64,000 nt of DNA from CAWARU01 sp963784575 (GTDB taxonomy: Bacteria > Pseudomonadota > Gammaproteobacteria > UBA6186 > Azoamicaceae): positions 558,001 to 622,000 of the forward strand of contig CAWARU010000001.1 of the NCBI GenBank assembly GCA_963784575.1. The letters are read 5' to 3'. Shown piece by piece: positions 20,701 to 29,080 of this stretch. Numbering within the stretch: the first letter of the stretch is position 1; the number at the start of each line of letters is the position of its first letter. A program made the translations under genes and the position numbers. The notes under the pieces were generated by a model. That model ran no database searches. It worked only from the letters and a program-made list of their open reading frames with translations, and was not told the DNA's origin.

Positions 20701-23700
20701 CGGAATTCCATTCTAAAAGCCGCAATGGAAAATAGCGAAGCAATAACCAATACTGATCTGATTCCGCTACCAAAATTAAAGGCAAAAGCTCTGTCTTTGC
20801 CCTCACTGCTCCAAAAAGCGGGAATTCAGGAATATCAGCTTGCCAAAATACCGGAAACCGTAGAACTCGAACCACTCCTCCTTCCTACAACAACAGAAGG
20901 TACATATTTTGTTGAAAGTCAATTACTATTAAACAGGGACTTCAAAAAAGGCGTGGAAAAAAACCTTGCTCATAAATTAATGCAGTATTTCTATATCAAG
21001 GAACTTGATGTCGAAAAACGCAAGATTCTACAAAACACCCTAGAAGTGCTAGTGAACGATTGTAATAACACAATAACAGAACGCAGACAAAAACTTATAT
21101 CACTCGCTAATGCCAATTCTCTCAAAACAAAACTGGAAATAGATGCCTCCTTCAGACATCTGGCCGCAGGAAAGCTTAAACTCAGTTTTGAAGACATTAT
21201 TGAACTGTATCGAAAGCGCAGCTACAAACTTTATGCTGAAAAAACCGCGCTTTTACCGGCAGATATTGAAACACTGTTTGCTGATACATTTCAATATTTT
21301 CTTGAATTGAACCAAAGCAAGCAATATAAGAGAGCGCTTGATCTCCTAAAAGAGATCAATGCACTCGAAACAGATAAAGATGGCAGTGATCTCTTTCTGA
21401 ACAGTCTTGCAGAGTTCGTTCAAATTGTTTTGGCCGAGTTAAATTATGATTTGTACTATAAAAATCACCAAACTATTATTTTTGAATGTGAGGAAAATAT
21501 CCTGGTACGACCTGCTCAACAACACCATATCCATGAGCTTACCCGGAGAATTGATCGCAAGCCTCAGCATTACGCTTATAAAGCGCAAATGGGTGATGGT
21601 AAATCCACCGTCATAAACCCAATGGCCTCATACCTTTGCGCCGATGGCGAACACCTCATTGAAATTGATGCGCCTTCTGAACTTTTACCCCTGATGGCCA
21701 AAGATCATAAACGCAAAGCAAAGCTTGGTTTTGACCAAGAAGTGGTACTGTTTGAATTTCACCGCGGCAGCGACAGTCGCCTACCAAACCTCAGGAATAT
21801 GCGAGATAAATTTTTAAGCTTGGTGCATCATCGCGGCTGTCTCGATGCAAGCCCTGTTACCAAGCAATCCCTACGTCTTAAATGGCTGGATATGCTAGGT
21901 TCAAAGGATCGAAAAGAACATTATGAGGAAATCCTGCTCTTAGATGACATCCTCGAACTTTCTGAAGAACGCGGTGTTGTCTTGGTTGATGAATTAGAAT
22001 TGGAATCTAACCCCAAAAAAGAACTCAATTTCACTTCAAGCTCTCCTGAAGCAATTGCGGATTCAGAGATAGATCTGGTATTAAAGCTTTATTTTGATAT
22101 ATTGGAAAAATTCAGTGTTAAAGATTTGAAATTAACAGACTTGATATCAGGAGAAAGCTTAAGCACTTCCGAAATTCATGATCTAAAGCGCTCCATGTTA
22201 AAGCATCTCTTTGAATTGCCTGACACTATCACACAACTGAAACTCGATAGCTTAGATCAATCCGAGTTGATTACCTTCACTGAGTATTTATTTGGTAACT
22301 CCGAAAAAATGCCAGCATTTATTCTCGCAAAACTAGAACAAATAGATCTTCTGAATAAGAAATTGCTAAGGCTTATCCCCCTAGAACCCAACAAAGAGGA
22401 AAGACAGAAAATTGCAAATGATCTCAAACAGCTAAAAGATTACTTAGAGATCGTTGCCTTTTATAAAGCTGAAATCACGGAAATCTTCCCCATTGCTGCA
22501 GCTAAGCGCCCCTTTGTAGCTTTTGGCTATTCCAAGGACAGCAGCAAAAGTTCAGTTGACAGAAGATTTGCCATTCCCTATTTCGGTAACAATACACCTA
22601 ATGAACGCGCAAAATTTGCAAGCCATCTCGTGACTCAGGGTCTTACTGTGCAATTAAATTTGCTTTTTGGTGTATTGCCAGAAGTCATGAAATGTTTTCT
22701 AGAGGAAGTCCTAGAAGCTGCAAACAAGGAACGTGACAAGAGTTTTGGCTTAATTATTTCCATCGATGATACTCCCGCAGCGCGCAAGTTCTATGCGCTC
22801 ACAGGATTAGAGGCAAGCCTTTTCCCACTTCGATCCATTGCTTGCGACACCCCTGAATTTATGGCAACAGCCAAGAAAATCGAAGTCGTCAAATTTTGTC
22901 TCAAAAAGTATGTGCTGCCCCATTTGAAAATTCACAGAAGAATCTTAAGGCAAAATGCTCAAGATTACACCAGCTTAGCTGCATATATCAGAGGTTGTTC
23001 TGGCACCTTTGAATCCATTTTCATGCTGGATGAACGGCTGCGTCAAAATTATAATGCCGACTTGTATGAAGGCATAGATGGTCAAACCCTGGAATTTCTG
23101 CTCCGCAAAGATAAAAAAGCCAAAGTGTACCCTGCATCAGAAATGGATGCCTTTGTTGAAATAACAGCAATTCTTACCCAAAACCCAAACTGCAAGGCTA
23201 TTATGGATGCTGCAGCACTCTTCCAAGGCATCCTGAACCTCACTGTCGCGAAATCCCTTGCCCAATTTTTTAAAACCTCCCATATGCTCTACATTCTCTT
23301 CTTCAATGAGCAAGATAAACTCTGTGCGCTTTCCATAGCCGACCCCGAAGCGTCTCCCAAAATTTTAAGAGGCAGTCACCGGAAAATAGTCGCCGAAGAT
23401 TTAAAATGCAGTCCGAAAGACTATTTCGTCTATTATGATCAATTACGCTGCAAGGGCATCGATTTGCGTCATATGCCCTTTGCTCGTGGTTTGGTAACCG
23501 TAGGTGCTAAAACCAAATTAAACGAGGTACTTCAAGCCGGGAAACGCATGCGCGATGCAACCCACGCTGTAGATTTTCTGATCTCAAAACAGTTTATGGC
23601 TAGCTGCCCCGAAATAACTGAATGGACACTGCGTGACGTTTTTAAAGCAACTTTCAAAACCCAAGTGGACAGTGTTTTACTTGATAATTATCGTGTTGCC

Positions 23701-24945
23701 CTGCAAAAAATTCACGCGCTGTTACGAAGTAAGTTACTGGTTCTATTGAGACGCGAAAAAATCATACAAAGAAAATTCAGGATCTATGATATCTTGGCTG
23801 AAAATGGCTATATTTACAGTGAAATCTCTAGCTCACTCTTCGCTAATTTCGGACCTTGTACCAAAGAAACCTACACTGAAATATTATTGAATAAAGCTGC
23901 AAATGACGAATATAAACGTTTCTCCGATACTTTAAGCCAAATTGCAGATATTGTGGCGATAGATAGTATCATGCCGTCTGAATTAATGAAGATTCAAACA
24001 TCCCTAAATACCATTGTGCAGGAAGCCATTAAAGTCTGCAAAGACACCATGACAAGTTCTGTTAATGATTATCTGGATTCAGAGGTAGAAGTAATAGGTG
24101 TCGTAGAAAGCACATCCACTAGTCAAGCGCAGGCTCAAACCTTAAGTGTTAGCCAGAATGAAAGTCAAACTGAGACTTTGCATGCAAGCAGCAAAGCCAC
24201 GCCTGTCAAAGAAGAACCGCTTGAATATCGTTTCAGTATTTATCAGCTTAATCTGATTGAATTGACCAAGTCTAAGAGCTTAAATTCTTACATTGGCCAC
24301 TTATGTTCCGGTTTTCAATTCTCGCCATGCCTACTGGTCAGCAAAAGATTCTGGGAATCTTGCCGTGAACAAAATATGAAACAAGTAGATATCTATACCA
24401 AAACTCCAATGTATATCTTGTTCTGCCAACAACATCCCCATTTAATAGCATTTTTCATCACTGAAAAAGAGGCGTTAAAATTGGCTGAGAATATGCGCTA
24501 TTATGAAAGGGACAAAGCAAAATCCAAAAATCACATCTGGATTTGCACTCGTAAAGGATTGTTATTTGCAGGAGAACCGCCGAAGGGAAGCTTCAACAGT
24601 CCTATCAGTGGCCCTTCCAAGTTAAGCAAAGAAGTCGCTGAAATTCTCGAACAAAGTTGGTTCTTCGCTGGTGATATTTATTGGCTGGCCTTGAAGGCGC
24701 AACAAGGCGATCTTTGCTGGCTCACCAAGGAAAATGGCGATCTAGAATTTAAACTCAAATTTTTTGAGAAATATATCCTATCACTACATCCTGAAAGTAT
24801 CGAGATGTATCAAAGGTACAAGGTATTATTTACTTCTCAGAAAACTGAAGTCGAAATAAATGCCGCGCAGGAAGAACTAGACATTCAAGAATCCGATGAG
24901 TCTATTGATCGGGAGAACCGGGTAAGAGTTAAAAAATTTGCATAA
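14782..24945 (+). CDS. Giant ankyrin / Cys-protease-like / DUF3638-DUF3645 helicase-like protein
   Basis: The product has 3387 residues. AAGGA lies one base before this ATG but seven before the ATG at 14788, which may be the true start. Regions: ankyrin-like repeats (about 210-300; GRTALHYAAD). A conserved module follows with GHA (His478), YNTGDG and GQRAGNCAW (Cys593), a His/Cys arrangement resembling a papain-like protease. After about 1600 less clear residues comes a helicase-like part: Walker A-like MGDGKSTVI (2271-2276), Walker B-like LVDELELESNPKKELNF, the DUF3645-like RRFAIPYFGNNTP, a CSGT motif, GIDL and QAGKRMR (like SF2 motif VI). Eukaryotic DUF3638 proteins are often labelled ubiquitin hydrolases; a role against host ubiquitin or RNP machinery is inference. 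No frameshift in 10 kb. Confidence 0.75.
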   Translation: MEMKELFELVAAKTTTVADLKKAQERIFAVIAAKGKECEQIKKEIEEHNKEKHRLLLVAAEAGNTEIILAVIEFERELQSAIYKATGFYPEYSLHTQNNNGKNFIQLLIQNGDEDKVIKLIDELDELEKKKYDWFNTDVKYDLFRGSIKVAIKRHSPKILERLLNYQDLGHHILLDWISDNDLMIAVKADFHEGIKIVLRLEHYQKYSTNRVALFKSAVNRGSLESIKLLALPPCDINAVDEYGRTALHYAADSSKIDMEIIRFLIESGAKLDCYDKLQKTPLQLILDKEDLKLQQQLEQILKATKSNQEQYLDRIQSIESIQKRLAEINYATMDLRLFSHINLDAIFDGSPYEGMTMSSTSQYLLSQLKSKYFAETLMRIFESDRFRRSAAKIKARIQNFITDLESFHTISLFMDAALSSLILSESKYSSVATKKQGRNKLYEEVVEFIFSNIKRNGALNLIPGGYRSEENGQSGGHAMKYGLKFEKNCLIFTIYNTGDGLNQHANREEQDKLKYSPILEYRIPIEEISDEILKNLLRELIRLCFEPRLESKNYNAAELYPLIDEKLKKLKAEVMPTRENISFITGQRAGNCAWKIMQLMLKLSIENADSSELEVVEIDQEIYQILKFELHLQSLLEFYVTMLKFGKFATQQVQFPIKEAIYNLNRALYHKLPKEWTAAPGNEAYIRDLASTFQTIIATCTVLPPKRTDYKLYSVKEMLEFDKSFRKLGGSPKDVTESKAEKEASFLHYTPGESLGDAGLLVKMQQVEQQMNKMRQISPAITVKMFENLVNKVPIYSAPPVTDARKFWDKIKRDEAYQIMQCLCRMTRVYLCTSVRITPLLLPSNLVALYSVSFIQCKLQHILLGKGFRNHVYTVSEKCKDMLICHELSKLDVRFQELFEAESRLGFVLDEANWLSIATRYYTEDSLENLGYSFKKNDSKLKNRRIANIAEYGILSGWFFRQDLKPELLQDLDFYMLSNLLHHDIFGAVQGSSRQIFDEGYLPFPSDPSKFRNIFPKYHFGLLCSPDPDRAEPNDSIKVSITEKDWRQRYEEFGSRGIAGNSKHAALIHKRDILFSKNFSFTTDSTYLHAMKGERSIEKRFDFGKFRNYNRWDLESSSASDPSLSSNKIQAHIIGDLTRKASKRRQILHTRTERETTPSETIDSYFSELSKLKSPIHRTLISCNFLNPGQMLTTLDLHPEFAAQLLDFIEQGLKHHIDDSYIDHAVPYLFKLNIILIDYLKLCELRASKASKIYGETRIRVVDNIKGLSKILRNFMSASEALTSKEKRIEARLLCRKMHLNLVHLIVIEFYYLAQHTQISTTLPEELSAASNDKIIDLFKALLYLGTHPVDLQADGNDEDPTGIDFISEAMYYCAPHLKTVLENLNEKEPDTLLKAVKDVIKDIYPIIDKSHIESIHFPILKLAVKTGNVELTINCLEGTVVNRDLKLKDLPLWVYKDEGFRSVFGPEPRQGFVSESEEIVMFTVSEGENIYRYRLEKGDVSDFFYGSKPNNKFFKEIEIEGEKRWYSFSLYEEHYFPKFLYDKTMVTWAALSLEKEEHDKVLSLVFAKKTGQNLYYYSMTDSKVYVLTKDGKVSKREILNASNNSEHPNPAFELFQAFDSLNFTRIERDKESNEILLEYLRYGVRFKSIKGGAFVWEQDSRYELVLNQKSEFIPGIDAPLHLKPREGHLALDELFLVPIQALIADPDTTGARADAEYFNPAQLDVFGMKQQDIFYWVSGIKDVKEEYREDHHFASKYWDLENSCQFATYSLKGQEKTPTAHSAEDALFLSYLQFGCKHYESAFQNLEHAKSLGFEGSRQELEIISQIFLSVPYQFLSDAMKSLHSKTDSLSRASQVSNAFTVAYKTRILAIIYQHIAMGGKFCFKSRTQDKASRQFTDAYETGITTILQKIFDEDTLESFLEQTLHEYHQSYRNIPESHQLKSDELILLLGRLKKPFDFETAKYQYYLEFYRNSILKAAMENSEAITNTDLIPLPKLKAKALSLPSLLQKAGIQEYQLAKIPETVELEPLLLPTTTEGTYFVESQLLLNRDFKKGVEKNLAHKLMQYFYIKELDVEKRKILQNTLEVLVNDCNNTITERRQKLISLANANSLKTKLEIDASFRHLAAGKLKLSFEDIIELYRKRSYKLYAEKTALLPADIETLFADTFQYFLELNQSKQYKRALDLLKEINALETDKDGSDLFLNSLAEFVQIVLAELNYDLYYKNHQTIIFECEENILVRPAQQHHIHELTRRIDRKPQHYAYKAQMGDGKSTVINPMASYLCADGEHLIEIDAPSELLPLMAKDHKRKAKLGFDQEVVLFEFHRGSDSRLPNLRNMRDKFLSLVHHRGCLDASPVTKQSLRLKWLDMLGSKDRKEHYEEILLLDDILELSEERGVVLVDELELESNPKKELNFTSSSPEAIADSEIDLVLKLYFDILEKFSVKDLKLTDLISGESLSTSEIHDLKRSMLKHLFELPDTITQLKLDSLDQSELITFTEYLFGNSEKMPAFILAKLEQIDLLNKKLLRLIPLEPNKEERQKIANDLKQLKDYLEIVAFYKAEITEIFPIAAAKRPFVAFGYSKDSSKSSVDRRFAIPYFGNNTPNERAKFASHLVTQGLTVQLNLLFGVLPEVMKCFLEEVLEAANKERDKSFGLIISIDDTPAARKFYALTGLEASLFPLRSIACDTPEFMATAKKIEVVKFCLKKYVLPHLKIHRRILRQNAQDYTSLAAYIRGCSGTFESIFMLDERLRQNYNADLYEGIDGQTLEFLLRKDKKAKVYPASEMDAFVEITAILTQNPNCKAIMDAAALFQGILNLTVAKSLAQFFKTSHMLYILFFNEQDKLCALSIADPEASPKILRGSHRKIVAEDLKCSPKDYFVYYDQLRCKGIDLRHMPFARGLVTVGAKTKLNEVLQAGKRMRDATHAVDFLISKQFMASCPEITEWTLRDVFKATFKTQVDSVLLDNYRVALQKIHALLRSKLLVLLRREKIIQRKFRIYDILAENGYIYSEISSSLFANFGPCTKETYTEILLNKAANDEYKRFSDTLSQIADIVAIDSIMPSELMKIQTSLNTIVQEAIKVCKDTMTSSVNDYLDSEVEVIGVVESTSTSQAQAQTLSVSQNESQTETLHASSKATPVKEEPLEYRFSIYQLNLIELTKSKSLNSYIGHLCSGFQFSPCLLVSKRFWESCREQNMKQVDIYTKTPMYILFCQQHPHLIAFFITEKEALKLAENMRYYERDKAKSKNHIWICTRKGLLFAGEPPKGSFNSPISGPSKLSKEVAEILEQSWFFAGDIYWLALKAQQGDLCWLTKENGDLEFKLKFFEKYILSLHPESIEMYQRYKVLFTSQKTEVEINAAQEELDIQESDESIDRENRVRVKKFA

Positions 24946-26076
24946 TTAATCTGTGAGCGTAGTCTTGAAATGTAAAAAGCTTAACCCCACGAACAACACC
25001 GCCATCCCCGCTAAAATACCAATTTGTTTAAAAATAAACCTTGCCTCCCCGCCTTTCAACATTAAATTTCTCACCAATTCCAAGAAATGTGACAAAGGAT
25101 CCATATATGCCAACCATTTTAATATTTCCGGCATATTATCAATTGGAAACATCATCCCTGACAACAAAATTGCTGGAAACAAAAACAAAAATCCCCCGAG
25201 CATTGCCTGTTGCTGGTTTTTTGCTATCGTTGCAATTAAGGTCCCTATAGAAACTGTCGAGCATACAAACACAAAGGCCGCCAACGCCATAACCAGCAAT
25301 GATCCCTGCATTGGCACACGAAAAAGAAACACCGCCACCGCCAAAATTAAAGGTGCATTGATGAGCCCAATCACAACGAAGGGAACGGTTTTTCCCAGAA
25401 CAATGGCTTTACCACTGATAGGTGCAGAAATCAACAATTCAAAAGTGCCCATCTCTTTTTCTCTGGCGATTGACATGCTTGTTAACATTACGGTGGTCAA
25501 ACACATCAAGATCACCATTACGCCAGGCACCATAAAAAAAGCTGTTTCTAAGCTTGGATTGTAAAGCACGCGGACATTGAAATAAATTGGAGGTTTCGTT
25601 ATTGACGTTTTAAAATCATCCGATATAACATCAGCAGAAATACTTTTTATATAAGATTCTACCGATTGCGCTTGGATAACATTCATTGAGTCTACCAGTA
25701 ATTGAAGCTTTCCAGTGCCTCTCCCAATATCTTTGGTCAATCCCCCCGGCGGGTCAATCATGGCTGCATCAATTTCACCCGCCCGCAGTAAGTCAAATGG
25801 ACTCGGTCTTTCTGCCAAAGCCTCTTTCTCTGCCTCAGAGACTGGCAGAAACCAACCACTTGCAATACTATGTTGATAAATGTGCTGCAACACAAAATCG
25901 TTCGGTAAAGGATTAGCCCAGAGCCTGATGTTTTTCACATCCGTTGAAAGTGCAACACCAAATATGACAAGCTGGATCACAGGCGTCCCGAATAAAAGAA
26001 ACCTCATGCGAGGATCTCGGAGCGCTTGCTTAAATTCCTTGCGCATGAAACCCTTAAATAGAATCCAAGTCATCAT
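24946..26076 (-). CDS. ABC-2 type exporter permease (YbhR-like)
   Basis: The product has 376 residues. One N-terminal membrane helix (FLLFGTPVIQLVIFGVAL) is followed by a large periplasmic domain and then five or six membrane helices at about 180-370, including the family segment IAREKEMGTFELLISAPI. It is the second half of a permease pair in an adaptor-ATPase-ATPase-permease-permease operon like E. coli ybhGFSR, and pairs with the gene at 26107-27222. Its stop codon abuts the stop of the convergent giant gene with no bases between, leaving no room for a terminator. The start is the first of two adjacent ATGs, behind AAGGA. Confidence 0.9.
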   Translation of the reverse strand: MMTWILFKGFMRKEFKQALRDPRMRFLLFGTPVIQLVIFGVALSTDVKNIRLWANPLPNDFVLQHIYQHSIASGWFLPVSEAEKEALAERPSPFDLLRAGEIDAAMIDPPGGLTKDIGRGTGKLQLLVDSMNVIQAQSVESYIKSISADVISDDFKTSITKPPIYFNVRVLYNPSLETAFFMVPGVMVILMCLTTVMLTSMSIAREKEMGTFELLISAPISGKAIVLGKTVPFVVIGLINAPLILAVAVFLFRVPMQGSLLVMALAAFVFVCSTVSIGTLIATIAKNQQQAMLGGFLFLFPAILLSGMMFPIDNMPEILKWLAYMDPLSHFLELVRNLMLKGGEARFIFKQIGILAGMAVLFVGLSFLHFKTTLTD

Positions 26077-26124
26077 AATTCTAAGTCCTTCATGACTCCA
26101 AATCCTTCACGGCTCTAAATCCTT
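26074..26124 (-). repeat. 17-nt x3 tandem repeat that triplicates the RBS-start unit
   Basis: Read on the minus strand, three consecutive 17-mers are AAGGATTTAGAGCCGTG, AAGGATTTGGAGTCATG and AAGGACTTAGAATTATG. The first encodes the last residues of the upstream permease (KDLEP). The last is the actual ribosome-binding site and ATG of the downstream permease. The middle copy looks like a second potential RBS-ATG. Confidence 0.9.
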
Positions 26125-27222
26125 TTTAAAATTTCTGGTTGCAAGAAAAATCATTATTGTGGCCATAACAGCAAGCACCAATAAAGGAATACCCAGATCG
26201 AAAAGCGTTGATCCCTTCAAAAAAGATTCTCTCGAAATTGTCATAAACCATCGTGCCGGAAGCAGCATTGTAAAGTATTGAAAAAAGCTCGGCATGCTTT
26301 GAATCGGAAATATGAAACCAGACAGGAGCTGCGATGGCAAAAGGCCTGATATAATGGCAACTTGCATAGCAATGAGCTGTTTTCGGGTTAAAACCGAGAT
26401 GAGCAATCCTTGTGCCAGATACGTGATTAAAAAGAGCAAGACGCCTATTGTAAAAACAACATAACTGCCTTTAAAAGGCACTAAAAATACCAGTGTTGCA
26501 ATGAGGTAAACAAAAATGACTGCCAAAATACCCAAAATAGCATAAGGAAATAACTTACCGACAATAAATTCCAATGGCCGCACAGGCGTTGAGAGGAGTA
26601 GTTCCATTGAACCATTTTCCCACTCTCGGGCGATGGTGAGAGCAGTCAGTAAAATCGACAAGATCGACATCACCACCACGATCAAACCAGGAATCACAAA
26701 CCAACGGCTATTTAATTCAGGATTGAATAAAAAGCGCGTTCTGAGTTCCATTTTTGGAATAGGCTTATAATCTGCGAGCCTATCATTTACAATATCTTGA
26801 ATAGAACTCAAATAACTTAAAATTGGACTCACCGTAGAATTATCGGAACCATCCAGCAGCAATTGAACCTCTGATGAATAACCAGAAAAAAGGTCTTTTT
26901 GAAAGCCCCCAGGTATAATTAAAGCAGCTCTGGCACGATCCCCCAGAACTGCTTGCTGCGCTTCTATTGGCGAATAAACATAATTAGGAATGAAGTAGTC
27001 AGAACTGCCAAAGATCTCCACCAAACGTCTTGAAGTTTGAGTTTGATCTTGATCGGATATCGCCAAAGGAATATTCTTGACGTTAAATTCGATGGCAAGA
27101 CCAAATACAATTACCATAAACATAGGTAAGCCGATAGAAAGCGCAATGGTGAATGGGTCTCGCAAGATATGGAAAATTTCTTTTTCTGCTACGGCACTTG
27201 CTCTGATCCAGGAAAAACTCAT
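26107..27222 (-). CDS. ABC-2 type exporter permease (YbhS-like)
   Basis: The product has 371 residues with the same layout as its partner: one N-terminal helix (TIALSIGLPMFMVIVFGLAI), a periplasmic domain with RARAALIIPGGF, then a block of membrane helices with IAREWENGSMELLLSTPV, the family's cytoplasmic coupling segment. Translation is coupled to the ATPase gene upstream: one base separates that gene's TGA from this ATG. It probably forms a heterodimer with the next permease. Confidence 0.9.
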   Translation of the reverse strand: MSFSWIRASAVAEKEIFHILRDPFTIALSIGLPMFMVIVFGLAIEFNVKNIPLAISDQDQTQTSRRLVEIFGSSDYFIPNYVYSPIEAQQAVLGDRARAALIIPGGFQKDLFSGYSSEVQLLLDGSDNSTVSPILSYLSSIQDIVNDRLADYKPIPKMELRTRFLFNPELNSRWFVIPGLIVVVMSILSILLTALTIAREWENGSMELLLSTPVRPLEFIVGKLFPYAILGILAVIFVYLIATLVFLVPFKGSYVVFTIGVLLFLITYLAQGLLISVLTRKQLIAMQVAIISGLLPSQLLSGFIFPIQSMPSFFQYFTMLLPARWFMTISRESFLKGSTLFDLGIPLLVLAVMATIMIFLATRNFKKDLEP

Positions 27223-27223
27223 A

Positions 27224-28213
27224 TCATCCGCCCTCTACAATTTTTATGAAAACATCTTCAAGCGAGGGTTTTATTTTTTTGATAGTAAATTTCGGACTAT
27301 GATCTTGGATAATTTTGTCTGCATCTGCCTTGGTTTTAAAAGTGGCATGAAAACGCAATCCAAAGGGTTCAAAATAATCAATCTCAGGTCGTTTGCTGAA
27401 TGCTCGAACCTCCGCATAATCTATAGGGACTGATGATTCAAAATCATAGAGGCCGTCGGGAAAAACTTTTGCTTTAAGGCGACTTGGAGAATCCAAAGCC
27501 ACTATCTTGCCATCGCGCATCAAAGCAATTCTTTCGCAATTTTCTGCTTCATCCATATAGTGGGTTGTCACAAATAATGTCTTGCCTCGCTCTGCCAGAT
27601 TTCGGATCAATTGCCAGAAACGTTCGCGCATCGCAGGCGTCACGCCCGCTGTCGGTTCATCCAAAAACACGATGTCTGGATCATGCAAAATGCTCGCAGC
27701 CAGGGATACCTGCTGCTTAATCCCTCCCGAGAGATTTTTCACTAAATAATTTAGATATTTTTCAAATGATATAAAATCTAATAAATAATTGCGACGTTCT
27801 CTATAGTAGGAGGGGGTTAAGCTTCTAAGACTCGCTGCAAAAGCAAGATTTTCTTCAACAGTCAGATCATCATAAAGCGTAAATTTCTGAGACATATAGC
27901 CGACTTTTCTTTTTAAATCAATTAAGGTTTGACTCTCCGATGTGTCCGATAGTTCTGACGAATCCAGATGAATCCCTTCTACAGTAACAGTACCCTCCGT
28001 TGGAGGAATGAGACCGCACAACACACGAATGGTTGTTGTTTTACCTGCGCCATTTGCTCCCAGGAATCCAAATATCTCCCCTTTTCGCACCGAAAAACTG
28101 ATATCGTTCACGGCATTAAAGTTATCAAAACTCACTATGAGATTTGACACCTCTACGGAATTAGACATCTCTATGGAATTATTCAGGTTGCTGGTTTTAT
28201 CATTTTGATTCAT
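27224..28213 (-). CDS. ABC exporter ATPase with full catalytic set (YbhF C-half-like)
   Basis: The product has 329 residues. Walker A GANGAGKTT, signature LSGGIKQQVSL, Walker B IVFLDEPTAGV and the H-loop TTHYMDEAE are all intact, followed by a C-terminal regulatory domain of about 90 residues. In E. coli YbhF the two nucleotide-binding domains are fused; here they are two adjacent genes. This is the partner that keeps the H-loop histidine. Confidence 0.92.
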   Translation of the reverse strand: MNQNDKTSNLNNSIEMSNSVEVSNLIVSFDNFNAVNDISFSVRKGEIFGFLGANGAGKTTTIRVLCGLIPPTEGTVTVEGIHLDSSELSDTSESQTLIDLKRKVGYMSQKFTLYDDLTVEENLAFAASLRSLTPSYYRERRNYLLDFISFEKYLNYLVKNLSGGIKQQVSLAASILHDPDIVFLDEPTAGVTPAMRERFWQLIRNLAERGKTLFVTTHYMDEAENCERIALMRDGKIVALDSPSRLKAKVFPDGLYDFESSVPIDYAEVRAFSKRPEIDYFEPFGLRFHATFKTKADADKIIQDHSPKFTIKKIKPSLEDVFIKIVEGG

Positions 28214-28287
28214 TTATGTTCTTTTCCATCTTCATTCATTTATTTTTCCTTACCATCTTCATAATTTAATTTTCTTTCCATCTTCAT
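28211..28287 (-). repeat. 26-nt x3 degenerate repeat between the two ATPase genes
   Basis: Units 28211-28236, 28237-28262 and 28263-28287 share the word CCATCTTCAT and AT-rich flanks. They span the coding 3' end of one ATPase and the leader of the next, the same arrangement as the 17-nt triplication at 26074-26124. Confidence 0.8.
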
Positions 28288-29025
28288 AAATATCTCATCG
28301 AGACTCTTCACTTTTTGTTGTTTCAGTAAGGTTCTAGGTTCACCCTCGGCAATTACTTTGCCAAATTCCAACAAATGCACAACAGAGCAACGCTCGGCTT
28401 CATCCATATAAGAAGTAGACATCAATATCAAGATTTTGCGATCAAGCAGACGATACAACAAATCCCAAAGTTCACGGCGACTGATGGGATCTACTCCTGT
28501 GGTGGGTTCATCCAGCAAAATAATTTCGGGATTTCGGAGCAAGACGCACATCAAACCTAATTTCTTATACATTCCTCCTGAAAGCTCACCTGCGGCCCGA
28601 TTTACGAAAGGTCCTAATTTCGTTATATTAAGGAGCTCCTCTCGTCGCTTCTGATATATTTCTGCCGGAATACGATAGAGCTTTTGAAAAAATTCCAGAT
28701 GTTCATCAATTGAGAGATCGGGATATAAGCTTGGAAGTTGTGGGAAATAGGCTATTTTATCGCGAATTTCTTTGAAGGATCGGATTTTGTCGGGATTTTT
28801 TTCAAAATTCTCACAGTATTCAACCTTACCTTGATTCGGTTTTAAAAGACCCACCAAGATCCTCATTAAAGTTGTTTTTCCAGATCCTTCAGGACCTATG
28901 ATGCCATGCATCTTTGCAGACTCAAAGTAGAGTGAAACAGATTGCAAGGCGTGGGTTTTTCCTAAGGTTTTTGAAACATTCTGCACTTTAATTGAAATGA
29001 GATCAGTTTTGTTGTTCATTTTCAT
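28240..29025 (-). CDS. ABC exporter ATPase with altered H-loop (YbhF N-half-like)
   Basis: The product has 261 residues. Walker A GPEGSGKTT, signature LSGGMYKKLG and Walker B ILLDEPTTGVD with the catalytic Glu are present, but the H-loop reads STSYMDEAE, with Ser where the switch His normally stands. Paired with the intact ATPase encoded just downstream, this suggests an asymmetric dimer with one weak site, as in many heterodimeric exporters. The last ten codons lie inside the intergenic repeat array, so the C-terminus may vary. Confidence 0.9.
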   Translation of the reverse strand: MKMNNKTDLISIKVQNVSKTLGKTHALQSVSLYFESAKMHGIIGPEGSGKTTLMRILVGLLKPNQGKVEYCENFEKNPDKIRSFKEIRDKIAYFPQLPSLYPDLSIDEHLEFFQKLYRIPAEIYQKRREELLNITKLGPFVNRAAGELSGGMYKKLGLMCVLLRNPEIILLDEPTTGVDPISRRELWDLLYRLLDRKILILMSTSYMDEAERCSVVHLLEFGKVIAEGEPRTLLKQQKVKSLDEIFMKMERKLNYEDGKEK

Positions 29026-29026
29026 T

Positions 29027-29080
29027 CATTCTTTTCACTTTTTGCATGCTTTTCACTTTTTTCATGCTTTTCATACTTTT
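29027..29080 (-). repeat. 18-nt x3 tandem repeat between adaptor and ATPase genes
   Basis: Units 29027-29044, 29045-29062 and 29063-29080; on the minus strand the consensus is AAAAGCATGAAAAAAGTG. The array fills the spacer behind the adaptor stop codon up to the ATPase start, and each unit contains an ATG. Confidence 0.9.
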
